A stretch of 64,000 bases of DNA. Source: Agrostemma githago. Its lineage: Eukaryota; Streptophyta; Magnoliopsida; Caryophyllales; Caryophyllaceae. The DNA is taken from NCBI GenBank assembly GCA_958450325.1, contig OY288243.1, forward strand, positions 47,756,878-47,820,877, written 5' to 3'. Below the pieces are notes generated by a model. The model had not been told where the DNA came from and searched no databases. It saw only the letters and a list, made by a program, of their open reading frames with translations. This document shows positions 1 to 11,355 of this stretch, piece after piece; position 1 is the stretch's first letter; every line of letters starts with the position of its first letter. Both the position numbers and the translations under genes were made by a program.

Positions 1-1870
1 GAGCGTTCCCGAATCACCAAAGGAACCTCTTTGGCCCGGACTCGCTTCTTGGAACCTGAGTCCTCGTCCACCTCGATTGGCCCAAGCCGGGCCCTTACGG
101 GCTCAGGGAGCCGGTCACGCGGACCTAGTCGGTCCCGGGCCGCCAGCCTTGGCCCAAGTCGCCGCTCCAAATCAGTCTGGGGGCTTTGCCGCCCCCGCGT
201 GCCACTAGCACCGGCATCTTTAGCTCGAGTCTTAGTATGTGACTTAAGACCCGACTCTAATCGGACTAATGTAGCAGGGGTCTCTCCCTCATCGTAGAAT
301 CCCCTATTGTCCTTTACAGTCTCCCGACGGACCAGTTCGAAGGCCTCATCGACCTTCAGAGCTTTGCGAGCCTCCTCGGACTCCTCAGAAGTCCACTTCT
401 CATAGGCTCGAGAAACCCAAGCGGATTGGCAAGGGTTGGGAATAGTCCATGTAGGACGAGTAAACCACCTCTGCAACCAAGTGTCGCACATAGCGTCCGT
501 CAGTTGGAGCGAGACGCTAATAATGGCTTCAGTCTCAGGAATGCGCTGAGACGAACCGAACTGCCTCAGAATGCGGTCCGGGTAGATGTGAACTGTCCAG
601 TCAAGGGACAAGATCACGAGGTAACGAGCTTGGTCCCTCTTGGCCAACCCCGTCAGCTTGGAAAGGAACCACCAAGCAACCGTCCACCTAATCAAGGGGC
701 CACCGTGGAACACCAATTCCTCGTCCCAGTAAGCTCGATTTATATGGTGATTCAAGCTTATCCTGCGCCCCCTAGAACTGAGTTGGCTGCTACGGTAGTT
801 TGGAACGCTCGGAGGAGGCTCTATGATCGATAAGCGCTCCGACAGCCAAACCTGCAAACGTATACACGGAATTCATGAGTGACGGAATGGTTCGCTACAG
901 CCCACTCGATCGAGTACACCCTCTGACTCGATCGAGTGAGGTTCTCTAAGACAACCAGAAGCTCGTCAGGTGTGACACTCGATCGAGTACACCATCTGAC
1001 TCGATCGAGTAAGACTCGTTAAAACAAACAGAAGACTACCAGGTATGACACTCGATCGAGTACACCCTCTGACTCGATCGAGTAAGCCCTTCACAGGCTG
1101 GCAGAAGCACGTTACAGACACCACTCGACCGAGTGGTAGGTCCACTCGATCGAGTAACTTACGGACTTCAAGAAACCGCGAAACAAAAAATCGCGCAAAG
1201 CAAAATCGAAAAATCGAGAGACGTTTACCTGCAGAATAAGGGTACTCCCCGTCAGTTGCCGGGTTGGGTCAAGTCGCCTAGCATCCAGACCCATGATGAG
1301 TTCTCCAGTGGCTAGCCAAGCAGGGCTGTGACCAGTCTCCATCTGGTCAACCACTCCAATCAGCCTAATCTGACCCACGCATGAGTCAGCATCCATCAAC
1401 CCCTCAAACACGTAGCGGTGCAGCATGCAAAACGCGAAAGCCCTACGCCGGTGAGAAGGCGTAGCCCTTACATCCTGGCTATTCATGAACTTGTCAGCCA
1501 AGTCGAAAAGGGAGACAGTATCTCCCCGCACCATTCGATCTGTCTCAGCATGAGACAGACCCAAGAAATCCCTCAGTCTCCTCCTCGGGTCCGGGTAGAA
1601 CGGAGGAATGGCAGGGCGAGCAACAGGGCTCCAACCTCCAATGGCTGCGATCTCCTCGGGAAGAGGGCATATCTCTCCCCGCGGGAACGCGAAGACGTGG
1701 TGGGTAGTGTCCCAAAGCGCCAAACAAGCGTCCAGAAAATGCACATCAGGCACCAGACGCCTAAGAGGAAATAGGCTGGTAATCCCCATTTGGGTCAGCT
1801 GAATCCTGTCTTCATCCCGAAAGTGTTGGGACCAGGCAAAAAGCATTGAAGTGAGATGCTCGATACCCAT
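1..1870 (-). CDS. Plant mobile domain (PMD) protein, two exons, C-terminus beyond window
   Basis: Exon 1 runs 1870-1229 (214 codons). A phase-0 intron (1228-852) has donor CAG/GTAAAC and acceptor TTGCAG/GT. Exon 2 runs from 851 past the window start (283 codons, no stop). I worked exon 2 out by translating the minus strand; it has no ATG near its start, so simple ORF calling misses it. PMD hallmarks are HVFAFPRGEICPLPEEI near residues 58-74 and YPDRILRQFG near residues 304-313. The C-terminal part is charged (LERRLGPRLA). The same exon-intron structure recurs at 14983-19732 and 49195-50685, which supports the start and splice sites. PMD proteins are known as host silencing factors (MAIN/MAIL) and as passengers of transposons; here the gene lies antisense inside a Tat element. 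It looks intact as far as visible. Its function is not inferable from sequence. Confidence 0.75.
904..1154. repeat. Intronic minisatellite of paired 12-bp palindromes, period 73 bp
   Basis: Four units lie inside the PMD intron. Each carries two copies of the perfect palindrome ACTCGATCGAGT (ACTCGACCGAGT in the last unit) about 10 bp apart. First palindromes start at 904, 977, 1050 and 1123, an exact 73-bp period. Confidence 0.9.
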
Positions 1871-1962
1871 GGCAGGAACTTGATCTCTTGAAAGACTGAG
1901 AGATTACTTTAAGAAAAGGAGAGTTTTGGTTTGAGGTGCAGAAAGCTGAAGCAGGAAACCTG

Positions 1963-1970
1963 TATTTATA
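1963..1970 (-). promoter_or_regulatory. TATA box of the antisense PMD gene
   Basis: On the minus strand the sequence reads TATAAATA, 93 bp upstream of the PMD start codon. TATA boxes sit at a similar distance upstream of both related PMD copies (14893 and 49108). Confidence 0.6.
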
Positions 1971-2735
1971 ATATGGAAGCCTGGCAGTGACCCTGACTGA
2001 CCCTGCCTCCTCAGTAAACTGGGCCCCAACATGTGCAGGCCTGACTTTAACCCAGAATAGGAATCTAGTTATCCTGAGCTTTCCTAAATTCTTTCTAAAA
2101 ATTCCTTAAGTTCAAAAATCTCTTCTTCGAAAATTTCAACTTTTTTTTTTTTTTTTTTTTTTCAAAATCTAGTGCATTTTTTCCCCAGCACAAGTCGGTG
2201 TTTTGCCTATGTGTTACATGCAATTTATCATGTGTCAGCATACAGGTACACCCCAAGACTTCAGAAGCAAGTCCCCGCGAAGCTACTTAAATTCCCCAAC
2301 GGAGTCAACTTTTCCCCGGTATGCTACATCCAAGGCATAATGTGTCGGCATACGGGTACACCTACGCCCCGAGAGGCAAGTTTTACTCCCCACGGAGCAT
2401 CATCATCAGGTCAGGTACGACTCAGGGCCTCAAAAGCAAGCCCGTACAGCTCATATATTTCCCCAGCGGAACGCCCGAGGCTACATTTTCCCCGAAATGG
2501 TACCGGATGGGCCCACATATAGGCACGCCTAGGACTTATGCAACAAGTCTGACTCCCCGAGGAGCTATCATCATCAGGACAGATATGACCCTCTGCTTAT
2601 GGCTGGCGAGCCCTTCACGCTAGTCTACTGGACTATAAACGACCCGACCGGAAGGCTGCCAGGTCGTAATCTGCGATTGGCCTGGTAGCTACTCTGACTT
2701 TCGCCTTGTCCAAGCCTCAGTCAGAGTGGGGGCTC
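1971..2735. repeat. Spacer with poly-T tract and degenerate ~110-bp tandem repeat
   Basis: This stretch lies between the PMD promoter and the LTR. A poly-T run occupies about 2142-2161. From about 2172 to 2600 a degenerate repeat occurs: TGTGTC(A/G)GCATAC at 2231 recurs at 2341, a period near 110 bp, and related pieces follow. The last 100 bp before the LTR resembles the reverse complement of 43041-43150. The short ORFs here show no recognisable protein. Confidence 0.55.
2723..2735 (+). other. Polypurine tract before 3' LTR
   Basis: AGAGTGGGGGCTC lies immediately before the LTR start TGTAGACACC. The inverted copy at 43041-43056 has AGTAGGGGGCTTC in the same place. Confidence 0.65.
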
Positions 2736-3263
2736 TGTAGACACCCGCATTTTGCCTGCTAGTGTCTATAGCAGTTCCCGACAAACACCCGATGATGATC
2801 GGACGCAAACATGACTTAGTATACTCGGATTTGGGCCCGAAATCAATAATATCTGACATGGACTTTTAGCGGAGTAATAATCTCACAAAACAGGCATCAA
2901 ATTCAGGCCCAGTAGGTCGTTCCGAGCAAAATAAGACTAATTTGGGCCAAAACCGACACCAAAAATAAATCCCGTCTTTTGGCGACCGGGTCAAAACCCG
3001 GTCAAGGACGAACCCGTCACAAAAACCAGCCCAAGTGCACCTTCTAGAAGCTGGCGCCCAACCACATTTTCAAAAAAGATATCAAACCAACAATATCAAT
3101 TCCTTCCTATTTTAACTCGGATCATCTGATCCACTCGGTCGAGTGGATTGACCCACTCGGTCGAGTGGAGCGCCAAAAACCGGATCAGGCCCATTTTCTA
3201 GGGCACTCGACCGAGTGCACTAGGGCCACTCGATCGAGTGACCCTAGGTCGTGGGGTAAACTC

Positions 3264-3270
3264 TATAAAT
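3264..3270 (+). promoter_or_regulatory. LTR TATA box
   Basis: CTATAAATACCCC in the LTR is conserved at the equivalent place in the two other LTR copies (about 42522-42529 on the minus strand and 60946-60953). It marks the U3/R region of the retrotransposon promoter. Confidence 0.7.
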
Positions 3271-3425
3271 ACCCCATGACCCTCACTCATTTCACAACTT
3301 TTTACCAACTTTCTACACATCCATTTTTACCCTACATTTACCCTACATCTCAGCCATACTCTTCATCCTACAACCCTAAGCAATCACATACAAAGACCGA
3401 GTCCGTTGTCCCTCGATAAACCGAC

Positions 3426-3444
3426 AACACACACACACACACAC
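3426..3444. repeat. (AC)n microsatellite
   Basis: A short run of AC dinucleotides within the LTR, downstream of the TATA box. Confidence 0.9.
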
Positions 3445-3989
3445 CATAACTTACATACATCCTCGATACTCCATAGTCCCGTCACTATTTGCGAGCCCGT
3501 TTCCGAGGTCCTTACTAAGCATGTATGTTGAGGGTGTCCTAAATCCCATCTCGATCTTTATTGCTTTTACTTACATTTTTGTATCGTTAATATTATACTT
3601 ATACTAGTATTGCAATCCTAACACTAACTCTAACATTCTAACATTTTACTTTTTGCATACTAACTTTTACATTTCGTTACTAACATTATAATCATACCGC
3701 GTATATATATATAGTAATATCGAAATTTCGGTTTCGGATACGTTTGACTATAATTGTCGCCTAAAGTCCGTCTAATCCTTTTACGAGCAACGACGGAGGT
3801 GGAGTCCTTTCGAGGAGCCTCGCCCCAATGTGCTCAAAGGCGTGACGTGATCGCGACTAATCATAGTTGAACGCATTCGATCCCATTTTAATTAGTACGG
3901 AACCCATTGACGCGAAAACCGATATCACATAACCTGAAAGGGTTAGTTTCGATGTTGTGACGTAGAGGGAAGCATTTCGTCACTAATTC

Positions 3990-4790
3990 AAATTTTATAA
4001 CATAAACATTTCATAAAATCCTGACCAACGGTATTATAATCGTACATATACACGATTATAGCACCGGAGGTCGAGTTAAATTCAAATCATGCGATATTTG
4101 TATTTAACTCGACCGACCGTCGCTTTCAACCCCAAAGAATGAACGAGTTGATACTCGTACAGGGGCTACTCGACCGAGTACATAGGCCACTCGATCGAGT
4201 AGTGTCCATAAAACTGGGCAGATTACCTTTCGAGGGCACACTCGACCGAGTCAGGCCATGACTCGACCGAGTGGGTCCTGTAACCCAGAAAACCGAGAGC
4301 TTAAATGCAACATTTAAGCCTCGTCTTTTTCACGACTCTTAAGTCGACACGTGTAAAGCCAATCACGTGAATCCATTTTCTAAAACCCACGTTTATCGTG
4401 ACAACTCCTTTTCCAAAAATCCGATAACGGTATTGCAATCATGTGAGACATGATTATATTACCGGCAGACCGAATTAAACTTAAATACGTCAATATTCTA
4501 ACTTAATTCGGCCAACCCTTGATTTAAAACATATAAAACACGAGTCATAGCTCGTACAGGTGCTACTCGGCCGAGTACACCTACCACTCGACCGAGTAAC
4601 ACCCCAAACCGTGGGCAGAAGCTTCTTTTAGGACGTACTCGACCGAGTCAGACCATGACTCGACCGAGTGAGTCCTGTAGCCCCGTGACCGAGGGCCTTG
4701 ACACACCTTTCAAGCCTCATCTCTTTTATCGACATTAGTCATCACGTGTAAAGACTATCACGTGACTCTCCTATTTTCAAAACCATGCAC
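3990..4790. repeat. Tandem duplication inside the LTR, offset about 397 bp
   Basis: Two diverged copies lie head to tail. For example GACTCGACCGAGTG plus GTCCTGTA occurs near 4260 and again near 4657, and the blocks with CGGTATT, TAACTCGACCG-like and ATCACGTGA motifs recur in the same order. Each copy carries two pairs of ACTCGACCGAGT-type palindromes. Confidence 0.75.
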
Positions 4791-5940
4791 AACACGACAC
4801 GTAGAACGACTTTGATCCCCTTTTGACGTGATAAGTCGGGACAAGACTACGGGATATGAGATCGGGCTAGCAACACGCCACAGTCTCATATTTCCGTCTT
4901 TCGTTTAATACACGATATAATGTGTATTTAATCGGGGTTAGTCCATCTATACATCTTACGGTCTAGTTTATATATATTATATACGGGTCCGTTTCTAGTT
5001 AACGTTCGCTATTTAATTCAATTATTCTATTTTATTGCTCGTTGTATTGTGAATTCCGGGTTGTATTCCGCCCGTGTAATTTGTAATTTATTTACGAGTT
5101 TTCTATTCTTGATGTTTGCCATTTATCGCCTTAAATGAACATCACATGCTAAACCACTTTGACCAAAGATAAGATGCATTAAATGACGTAGTTCACATAC
5201 TATTAATATGCTTAGCCCGAAAACGCTGTTTGCATATCATTTAATCATTTTACTAGCGCGCGCACACGAACACGAACGATGTCTTAGTAGAGGCCGCCAT
5301 GTGCGGGCGGGGTTGGGTGTCCTTAGTGGGCTTCCCAACACGTACCCTCACCCCTTACTCAGAACCTTTGGTTTCCGGATGTCCGAAACCCTTGGCGCAC
5401 GAGAGTCATTCTATATACGAAAGCCGGTTTATACGGTATCGGTATTGCAATGCAAAGGGACGAGCCCAATGAACTCTGAAATCGAAGTGGGCTTACTTTG
5501 TGTATAGCCCATGACGACATAGAGTGGGCTCGTATGGTTCCGAATAACCACAAAATTCGGTGGCGACTCCATTTTGACTTAAATTTCGAACCCGAGAACA
5601 ATCTCACCACGAGATTCATTCGTCTACCCAAACCCGCGCGTGGCCGCGTCGGGGTGGACCTACGTCATGTCCACAGCAGGTTCGAGATCAACCGAACCTA
5701 GGTTACTTTTCTAGGTAACCTTCACATTCCATGCGTGGTCCCGAAGGCACCAACGCGGCCGTAGCCTCTCATATCATACTCAGTATCAGAATCTCAATAC
5801 TTCCAACTCATCACAATGTCTCATAATAATATCTCAGGATATCATAATATCATTCATATCATTCATGCTCAACATATTCTGTAATTTAACACAATAATAC
5901 ATCTGTAAGGTTAAGCCTTACCAAATCAGCAATTCACAAA

Positions 5941-5952
5941 GCTCTGATAGCA
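5941..5952 (-). other. Primer-binding site, tRNA-iMet type
   Basis: The reverse complement TGCTATCAGAGC matches the iMet primer-binding consensus at 11 of 12 positions. It sets the orientation of the surrounding LTR. Confidence 0.5.
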
Positions 5953-6739
5953 CAGTTAACCACGGAAACTCTACGAAGTCCGATCCTAATAAAATAATTA
6001 TACTTTAATTAATATCGATTCTAACGTAACTAAACTATAAAATAAAATAGATCGATACCGTTGTAAGTAAATTATAAAATAAAATTGATGACCCAACTTA
6101 AGTAAATTATAAAATGTGACAGACTCTCTATAATAATAACTGTGAGTCGTGCAACTATCACCGTGACTCACGCCAATAACCACCCACATCAAGCATCACC
6201 ATCCTAAACACCCAAAAAGGAACTAAACAACAACACCAACCCTTTATATCAACTACAAAACGCAAGCCACACTACGTAGTACGTAGAACCAATGACGATA
6301 CGCAACATTAACAACCAAAGCCGCCACGACAACAACCATACGACTAGAACGATTAGAGCACCACGCACAGCCACAATACGATGACTTAACCTCACGCGAG
6401 ACCACCTACGCACGTTCCTGACTACCACGCCCTACACTACTCTAACACTGACACAACCTAGACTAGCCGTGGCCCAATACGTTATTGAAAACCAAAACTA
6501 ACGGTGCTAAAATAGACAACGTAAGGTACCTATATACACGTGTATGATGTGATCGATGGCCCGACTCGATTTCCTTCTTTCTTTCTCTTGCCGTGTGGGT
6601 AATGTGCTGAGAGTTTGTGAGGTTTTTCGTGGAAGCAAGGATTGAAGATGGACAAAATAGTGTATGTGTGCGGCGTGATGGAGGAAGCAAATAAAAGAGA
6701 GGAGTGTGAAGCTAGGTTTATACGAGTATTCTATTCCTA

Positions 6740-6744
6740 TTAGC
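6740..6744. other. Target-site duplication TTAGC (left copy)
   Basis: TTAGC directly precedes the left LTR (TGATGGTGGG) and recurs at 14567-14571 directly after the right LTR (ACTTATCA). Confidence 0.9.
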
Positions 6745-8385
6745 TGATGGTGGGATTTGTCGTGGATCCCGCCGATCAAATAAATAACCAACTAATCCTA
6801 GTGGGTAGCTAGGGTAAGTCGGGTCGAATCCACGGGGACGGTAAGAGGCGTCTAGACTAAGGTCACCCAAATACGAGACTAGGTCAACGAGATAAGCTAA
6901 ACTAGAATGATAAGAAGGGGAGAAGGCTAAGACTATGGCTAAGGAGACGGAGAAAACAAACAAGGAAAACGGGCTAGGATTAGGTCGGGTTCAAGGGGCA
7001 ACAGAATGGTCAAGGAAGAGCTAGGGTGAAGGGGTAGTAGGGTAATCTAGGTGTGGTCCGGGCTCTCGCTACTTAGACCGACCTAGAGGTTCCACCTAAA
7101 ACCCATCTTGGCGACACACATGACAAACGGGGTTACTAGCGTGTTATTGTGGCCTAGGTCGCACCCGGGCTCTCGCTACTTAGACCGACCTAGGGGTCGT
7201 CCTCACCGGGCTCTCGCGACTTAGTGAGGGAACCAAACCCACAAGCAAACTATCACCCACAAGAGAAAAGACAAGAAAGACAAGTATTTGCAACTACTAG
7301 TCACTCAAGCATTTCAACAAACATGTAATATGCATCAAACCAAGAGGAAACCCAAATCTTCCACCAACATCTCCAACAAACCCTTAATCATCCAATTAAC
7401 ACCCTAATCACCCTATTAACCCTAGCAAGAATCTACACAAACATATCTAAACTAAAACTAACACTAACAAGATGAAGCATCACAAACATAAAAACATCCA
7501 TGAAGAAACTAGTGAAAACAATGAACTATGAACAATATAATGAACAAAGATCAAAACTTGGATGAACAAACAAGATTAAGAGTAAACAAGGATGAGAAAG
7601 ATTATACCAACTACTAAGGATGAAAAGAAGAACACTTGCATAGAAGAAAACCCAAACAATTCCACCAAGGTTGTCAAGCTTGATAGATTCTTCAAGAGAT
7701 CCAATAATACAAGAGTAAAACTAGGATTAACGACTAATTACCGACTAATCTACTCTAATCTAAGCTAATCTAACCTAAAATAGTCTAGGGTTTAGTGGAA
7801 AGTGAAGAACATAACATAGGAACACAAGAGGAAGGGTATTTATAGGGTTACAATGGAAAGGAGGAGAAACAAAGTGATGCGGGCCTGTAACTGGGTCATC
7901 CCGGTCGGGATGAGTTGGTCCCGGTTGGGAAGGACCCCTTCCCAGTCGGGAAGGACCCCTTCCCAGTCGGGAAGGACCCAAAACAGGAGCATCGCTTTTA
8001 GTGCACCTCATCCCGGACGGGTTGAGGTCATACCCGTCGGGGATGAGTCTTGTAGGCCTCTAATATGATCTTTAAGGTTCCTCCTTGCTTCACATGGACT
8101 TCTCATCGATTCTCGGGACTCGGTATTGGGTCTCGGAGGCTCGGGATTGGGTCCCAAGGTCTCGGGGTCGAATTCAAGGCATCGAGTGATCGTTCCTCCG
8201 CTTCGTTGGCTCCGAAAAGTGTATGTATTGAGTCAGAATCGCTCCAACTCTTCATGAAGGGTCTCGAGAACCTGAAACGATCTAGAGGAAGCATAAGTAG
8301 CCCATAAATCGCTCCCAAGGAGCGATTCCACAAGGAAAATGGGACCAGAATACTACAAAATAGGCACTACAAACTACACTTATCA
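6745..8385 (-). repeat. LARD 3' LTR (left, 1641 bp)
   Basis: It is a near-identical copy of 12988-14566. It is 62 bp longer because of two extra units of the CCCAGTCGGGAAGGACCCC-type minisatellite near 7910-7980. Confidence 0.9.
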
Positions 8386-8402
8386 ACTCCCCCACACTTA
8401 AC
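8386..8402 (-). other. Polypurine tract of LARD
   Basis: On the minus strand TTAAGTGTGGGGGAGT lies immediately before the LTR start TGATAAGTG. Confidence 0.8.
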
Positions 8403-10620
8403 CCTTACTCGCCCTCGAGTAAGCACATACTAACTACTAAACTAGCCGAGTGGGTATTAGCGCACCCTACGCCCTTTCAACTCACGCGATAACACTTAGA
8501 GGACAAGTGCTATCCGCAAGGCAAGTAGGGTCTTGCGACAAAACTGTGGATGCAACCGGACACAAAAACACATAACAAACACACATACAAACAAACACAC
8601 AAAAGGTTGCACCCAAAAGAAAAGAAATACCGCTTCCCTCTAAAAAGTGGTGAAAGAAGCACCGGTTTAGGGCTCAAGGCAAGTGACAACGTTCCCAAGC
8701 TAGCAATACAAACCAAAATGGACAAAACCCTAATAGTATGACGACAAAGCAATAAAAACGTTGGTAACTTACCTCGGTTCCTCCTAACCTTCTAAGAACG
8801 TACCCCGGGACGATCGGCGGGATGGAAAGTGATGAACCACGGTGTTAGTCGACACTGTAGGTAAGTGAGACCCCGCCCCCTTTAGCAATGAGCCAAGAGG
8901 GTCGTCCCATGTCCGAAACCGCCTAACTAGTCCAAGTAAAAAGATGAAATTATGCAAAATGAGGGAAGACCGACCATTACCGCTATCATCCTTCCTAGGG
9001 ACTCGGTCCTTTGGTAGGCTCTTCACAGCAAAAGTCGGAAAAAGGCTTATTTTCTTGGGGTTAGGATCTTTTTGTGAGACGATTTTCTTTTGTCATTTTC
9101 TCTTTTCTTTTGCATTTTTGCTTTGTATTTTGCCATGCCATTCTTTTTTTCTTCTTTTCTATTTTCTTTTTGGGTTTTTGTGCCTTTTCTTTTTCTTCAA
9201 TATTTTCTTTCTTTTTCCTTTCTTTGCCCTTTTTGGCAAGATTTGGCTTTTTTGGCATTTCTTGACAATTTAGAAAGAGAGAAATCAACAAGTTGCAAAT
9301 TATTGTGTGGATATGTGTAGGAGGTAGGTGAATGGGTAAGTCGGGGGTCGTGATCCCTCTTCAAACCCACAAAAAGGGGAAAACTTGGACTAGTTGAGCA
9401 AATTTCAAACATGGTCACCTAGGGGACGGGACTCGGCAACCAAGGCCTTTTCACACCGTGGGTGGTCAAAATGGTCAAAATGCAAATCCCGTAGTAAATC
9501 CCTAGTAAGCTAGGTGGACTCAAGGTAAAGGACCAACGAAATCATTGATTTAGGGTCATTCTACTAGACTAAAGTCCAAGACTCGATTTATACCACTAGG
9601 AAGGGAAAGTAAACACTCGCACACTAGCCTCTAAACCGGGTTTTCAAAAACCTTTTTACACACAAGACACAACTACACAACACAAAACAAAGACGCGATG
9701 AAAATGAAAGAAAAAGAAGCAAAAGCAACAAAACAAAACGAACACATAACCAACACAAACACCACCCAAGCTTCCAAACAAGCCATCAAATCGACCACAA
9801 GCATTACAAAGCTCCACCCGAGCACACCACATCACAAACCTTCTCCAAACTTCACAAGAAATAAAGAGGGAAAAGGGATAGAAGATGTTACCGGATGTCT
9901 TGAAAGCTTTCGAAAACTAACGGTGATTCAAGCAACCTATAAGGAAAAAGGGAGGCAAAACACGCACAACACAACAAATACACGATACAACGACATAAAA
10001 GGAGAACACACAAAAAGAAAATCTTTTTGATTTTTATGAATTTTTTTCAAATTTTTAGGATTTTTTTAAAGATTTTTAGAAAAACTACGAAAATAAAACT
10101 AACTACGATAGAATATCGCTCCCCCACACTTAAGCCGAGCAATGTCCTCATGCTCGACCGTAGTGCATGGGAGCACAAAAGAAAGTAAAAGAAACTACGA
10201 AAATAAAGCTAAAAATCAAAAATAAAGTGGAGAAAATGGTAGAATGTGTCCGGCCGGGGTGTAGTCAAGTCACCATGGGCCGAGACGAGAAAAGATATGG
10301 ATGAGGGAAGAAATAAAAAGAAAGAAATAAAAGGGAATGGGAGGGGAGGACTAGGTGTAATCAAGTCACCTAGCCCGGATTCCGCCCAAATCCGACTAAA
10401 TCCTACAAAAAGAAAGAGAAATCAAAGAAAAAGTGAAAATACTTGTAAATTTGGATTTTGAAATGGCTCTCGATGTAGTCACGTCATCGAGAATCGGGAG
10501 CAACCATACTAAGGCCTCGAAGGCCACCAAGACACCATGACTCAAGGGAAAGGGGGAAAACAAGAGAAAACAAGCAATAATAGACGGAAAAGAAAGGATA
10601 GTTGACGTACCCATCGGTTA
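8403..10620 (-). other. LARD 3' internal region, non-coding
   Basis: I see no convincing protein here. About 9061-9260 is a strongly pyrimidine-rich plus strand (T and C runs). Around 10109-10153 the minus strand reads GAGGACATTGCTCG, then CTTAAGTGTGGGGGAGC, a second polypurine-tract-like motif 1.7 kb upstream of the real one. Gypsy elements of the Athila type often carry such a GAGGACA/GGGGGAG signature. Confidence 0.5.
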
Positions 10621-10849
10621 GCAACTCACTCGCTCCATCGTCTCATCGGTCAATATAAGCACTTTGCTTGTCGTCATCATTGTCATCCCGCTTTGAACTT
10701 GAAAGTATCGCATGGTAGAGGTAGTAATGGTGTGAGGGGATGTGATTTGATGTGAATTTCGGTGCAAGAGGTAGGGAGGTTGGGTGGGGGCATACAATGG
10801 TCGGGTGGACTCGAATGTCGAAGAAGAGGCATAAGGTGGAGTAGGAGAC

Positions 10850-11045
10850 CTTCCCGGTCGGGATGGATGGTCCCGATCGGGATGATAAACCCTTCCCGGT
10901 TGGGAAGCCTCCTTCCCGGTCGGGAAGACACTCCAGAAGTCTCTAAATATGGCACCCTCATCCCGGTCGGGATGGATCCTTCCCGGTCAGGATGCCTCAT
11001 CCTTCCCGGTCGAGAAGCCCTCTTCCCGGTCGGGATGCTCTCCTC
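10850..11045. repeat. Cluster of CCCGGTCGGG palindromes
   Basis: About ten copies of TTCCCGGTCGGGA-type palindromes, some variant (CCCGATCGGG, CCGGTTGGG), are spaced 10-30 bp apart in the LARD interior. The same motif forms the length-variable array in its LTRs. Confidence 0.8.
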
Positions 11046-11355
11046 ATGGTCTTCTTGACCTCCAAAACCCCAAAAGCTTAACCTAAGCTTCAAAAACCGA
11101 CTTCCTAGCTTTCAATCCATGCTCTATCGATAGCCATTCCTCTCTAGGAATCACCTTCACTTCACACCTATCACAATAAGCTCAAATACAACATCAAATT
11201 CCCTCCCTCACATCGCTCATCAAAATACCAAATTACAAGAATATCACAAAACAAAGAGTCCTAGGAACAAAATCACAATAAACATAATTACAAACACAAA
11301 GCTAAGAGAAGAGAGGTAGGGGAATGTACAACATGACGGTTCTTAAGGAACTCCG

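Larger units (their letters stand above)
1..5675 (+). mobile_element. Retand-like Tat (Ty3/Gypsy) retrotransposon, 3' part
   Basis: This is the 3' portion of a large Tat-lineage LTR retrotransposon on the plus strand; gag-pol would lie left of the window. In order it shows an antisense PMD gene (1870 to <1), a degenerate tandem repeat, a polypurine tract ending at 2735, and one LTR that starts TGTAGACACC at 2736. The same order is found, inverted, at 40888-51444, where a Tat pol C-terminus is also present; this is the main reason for the assignment. About 100 bp before the LTR is recognisably similar between the two copies. The 5' LTR, primer-binding site and left target duplication are not visible. 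The Retand name rests on architecture, not on a database match. Confidence 0.7.
2736..5675 (+). repeat. 3' LTR of Retand-like Tat element
   Basis: The LTR starts TGTAGACACC directly after a polypurine tract and probably ends at CATGTCCACA (5675); the right edge is less certain than the left. Blocks near 5285-5410 are shared with the reverse complement of 41280-41450 and with 62080-62195, so three copies of this LTR family exist in the window. U3 holds a TATA box at 3264 and paired ACTCG(A/G)(T/C)CGAGT palindromes around 3132-3240. The downstream part holds a ~400-bp tandem duplication with more palindromes. No protein is supported here. Confidence 0.7.
5676..6744 (-). mobile_element. Chromovirus-like LTR retrotransposon, 5' UTR and LTR part (minus)
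   Basis: On the minus strand 5952-5941 reads TGCTATCAGAGC, one mismatch from the tRNA-iMet-type site TGGTATCAGAGC used by many plant chromoviruses and Copia elements. The LTR would lie right of it (about 5953-6744), is interrupted by the element inserted at 6745, and resumes at 14567-14788, where the minus strand starts TGTAATAC. The rejoined LTR is about 1.0 kb. About 265 bp of 5' UTR remains (5676-5940) before the junction with the Tat LTR. No gag-pol is visible. Clade assignment is weak. Confidence 0.45.

Noticed and set aside
31..297. Plus-strand ORF of 88 codons
   Set aside because: It is the reverse-strand shadow of PMD exon 2.
5208..5701. ORFs of 67-99 codons in the Retand-like LTR
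   Set aside because: They are within the LTR end and not preserved in the other two LTR copies as far as I can judge.
8065..8333. ORFs of 76-80 codons in the LARD LTRs (also 14189-14529)
   Set aside because: They are present in both LTRs only because LTRs are duplicates; frames on both strands are open by composition.
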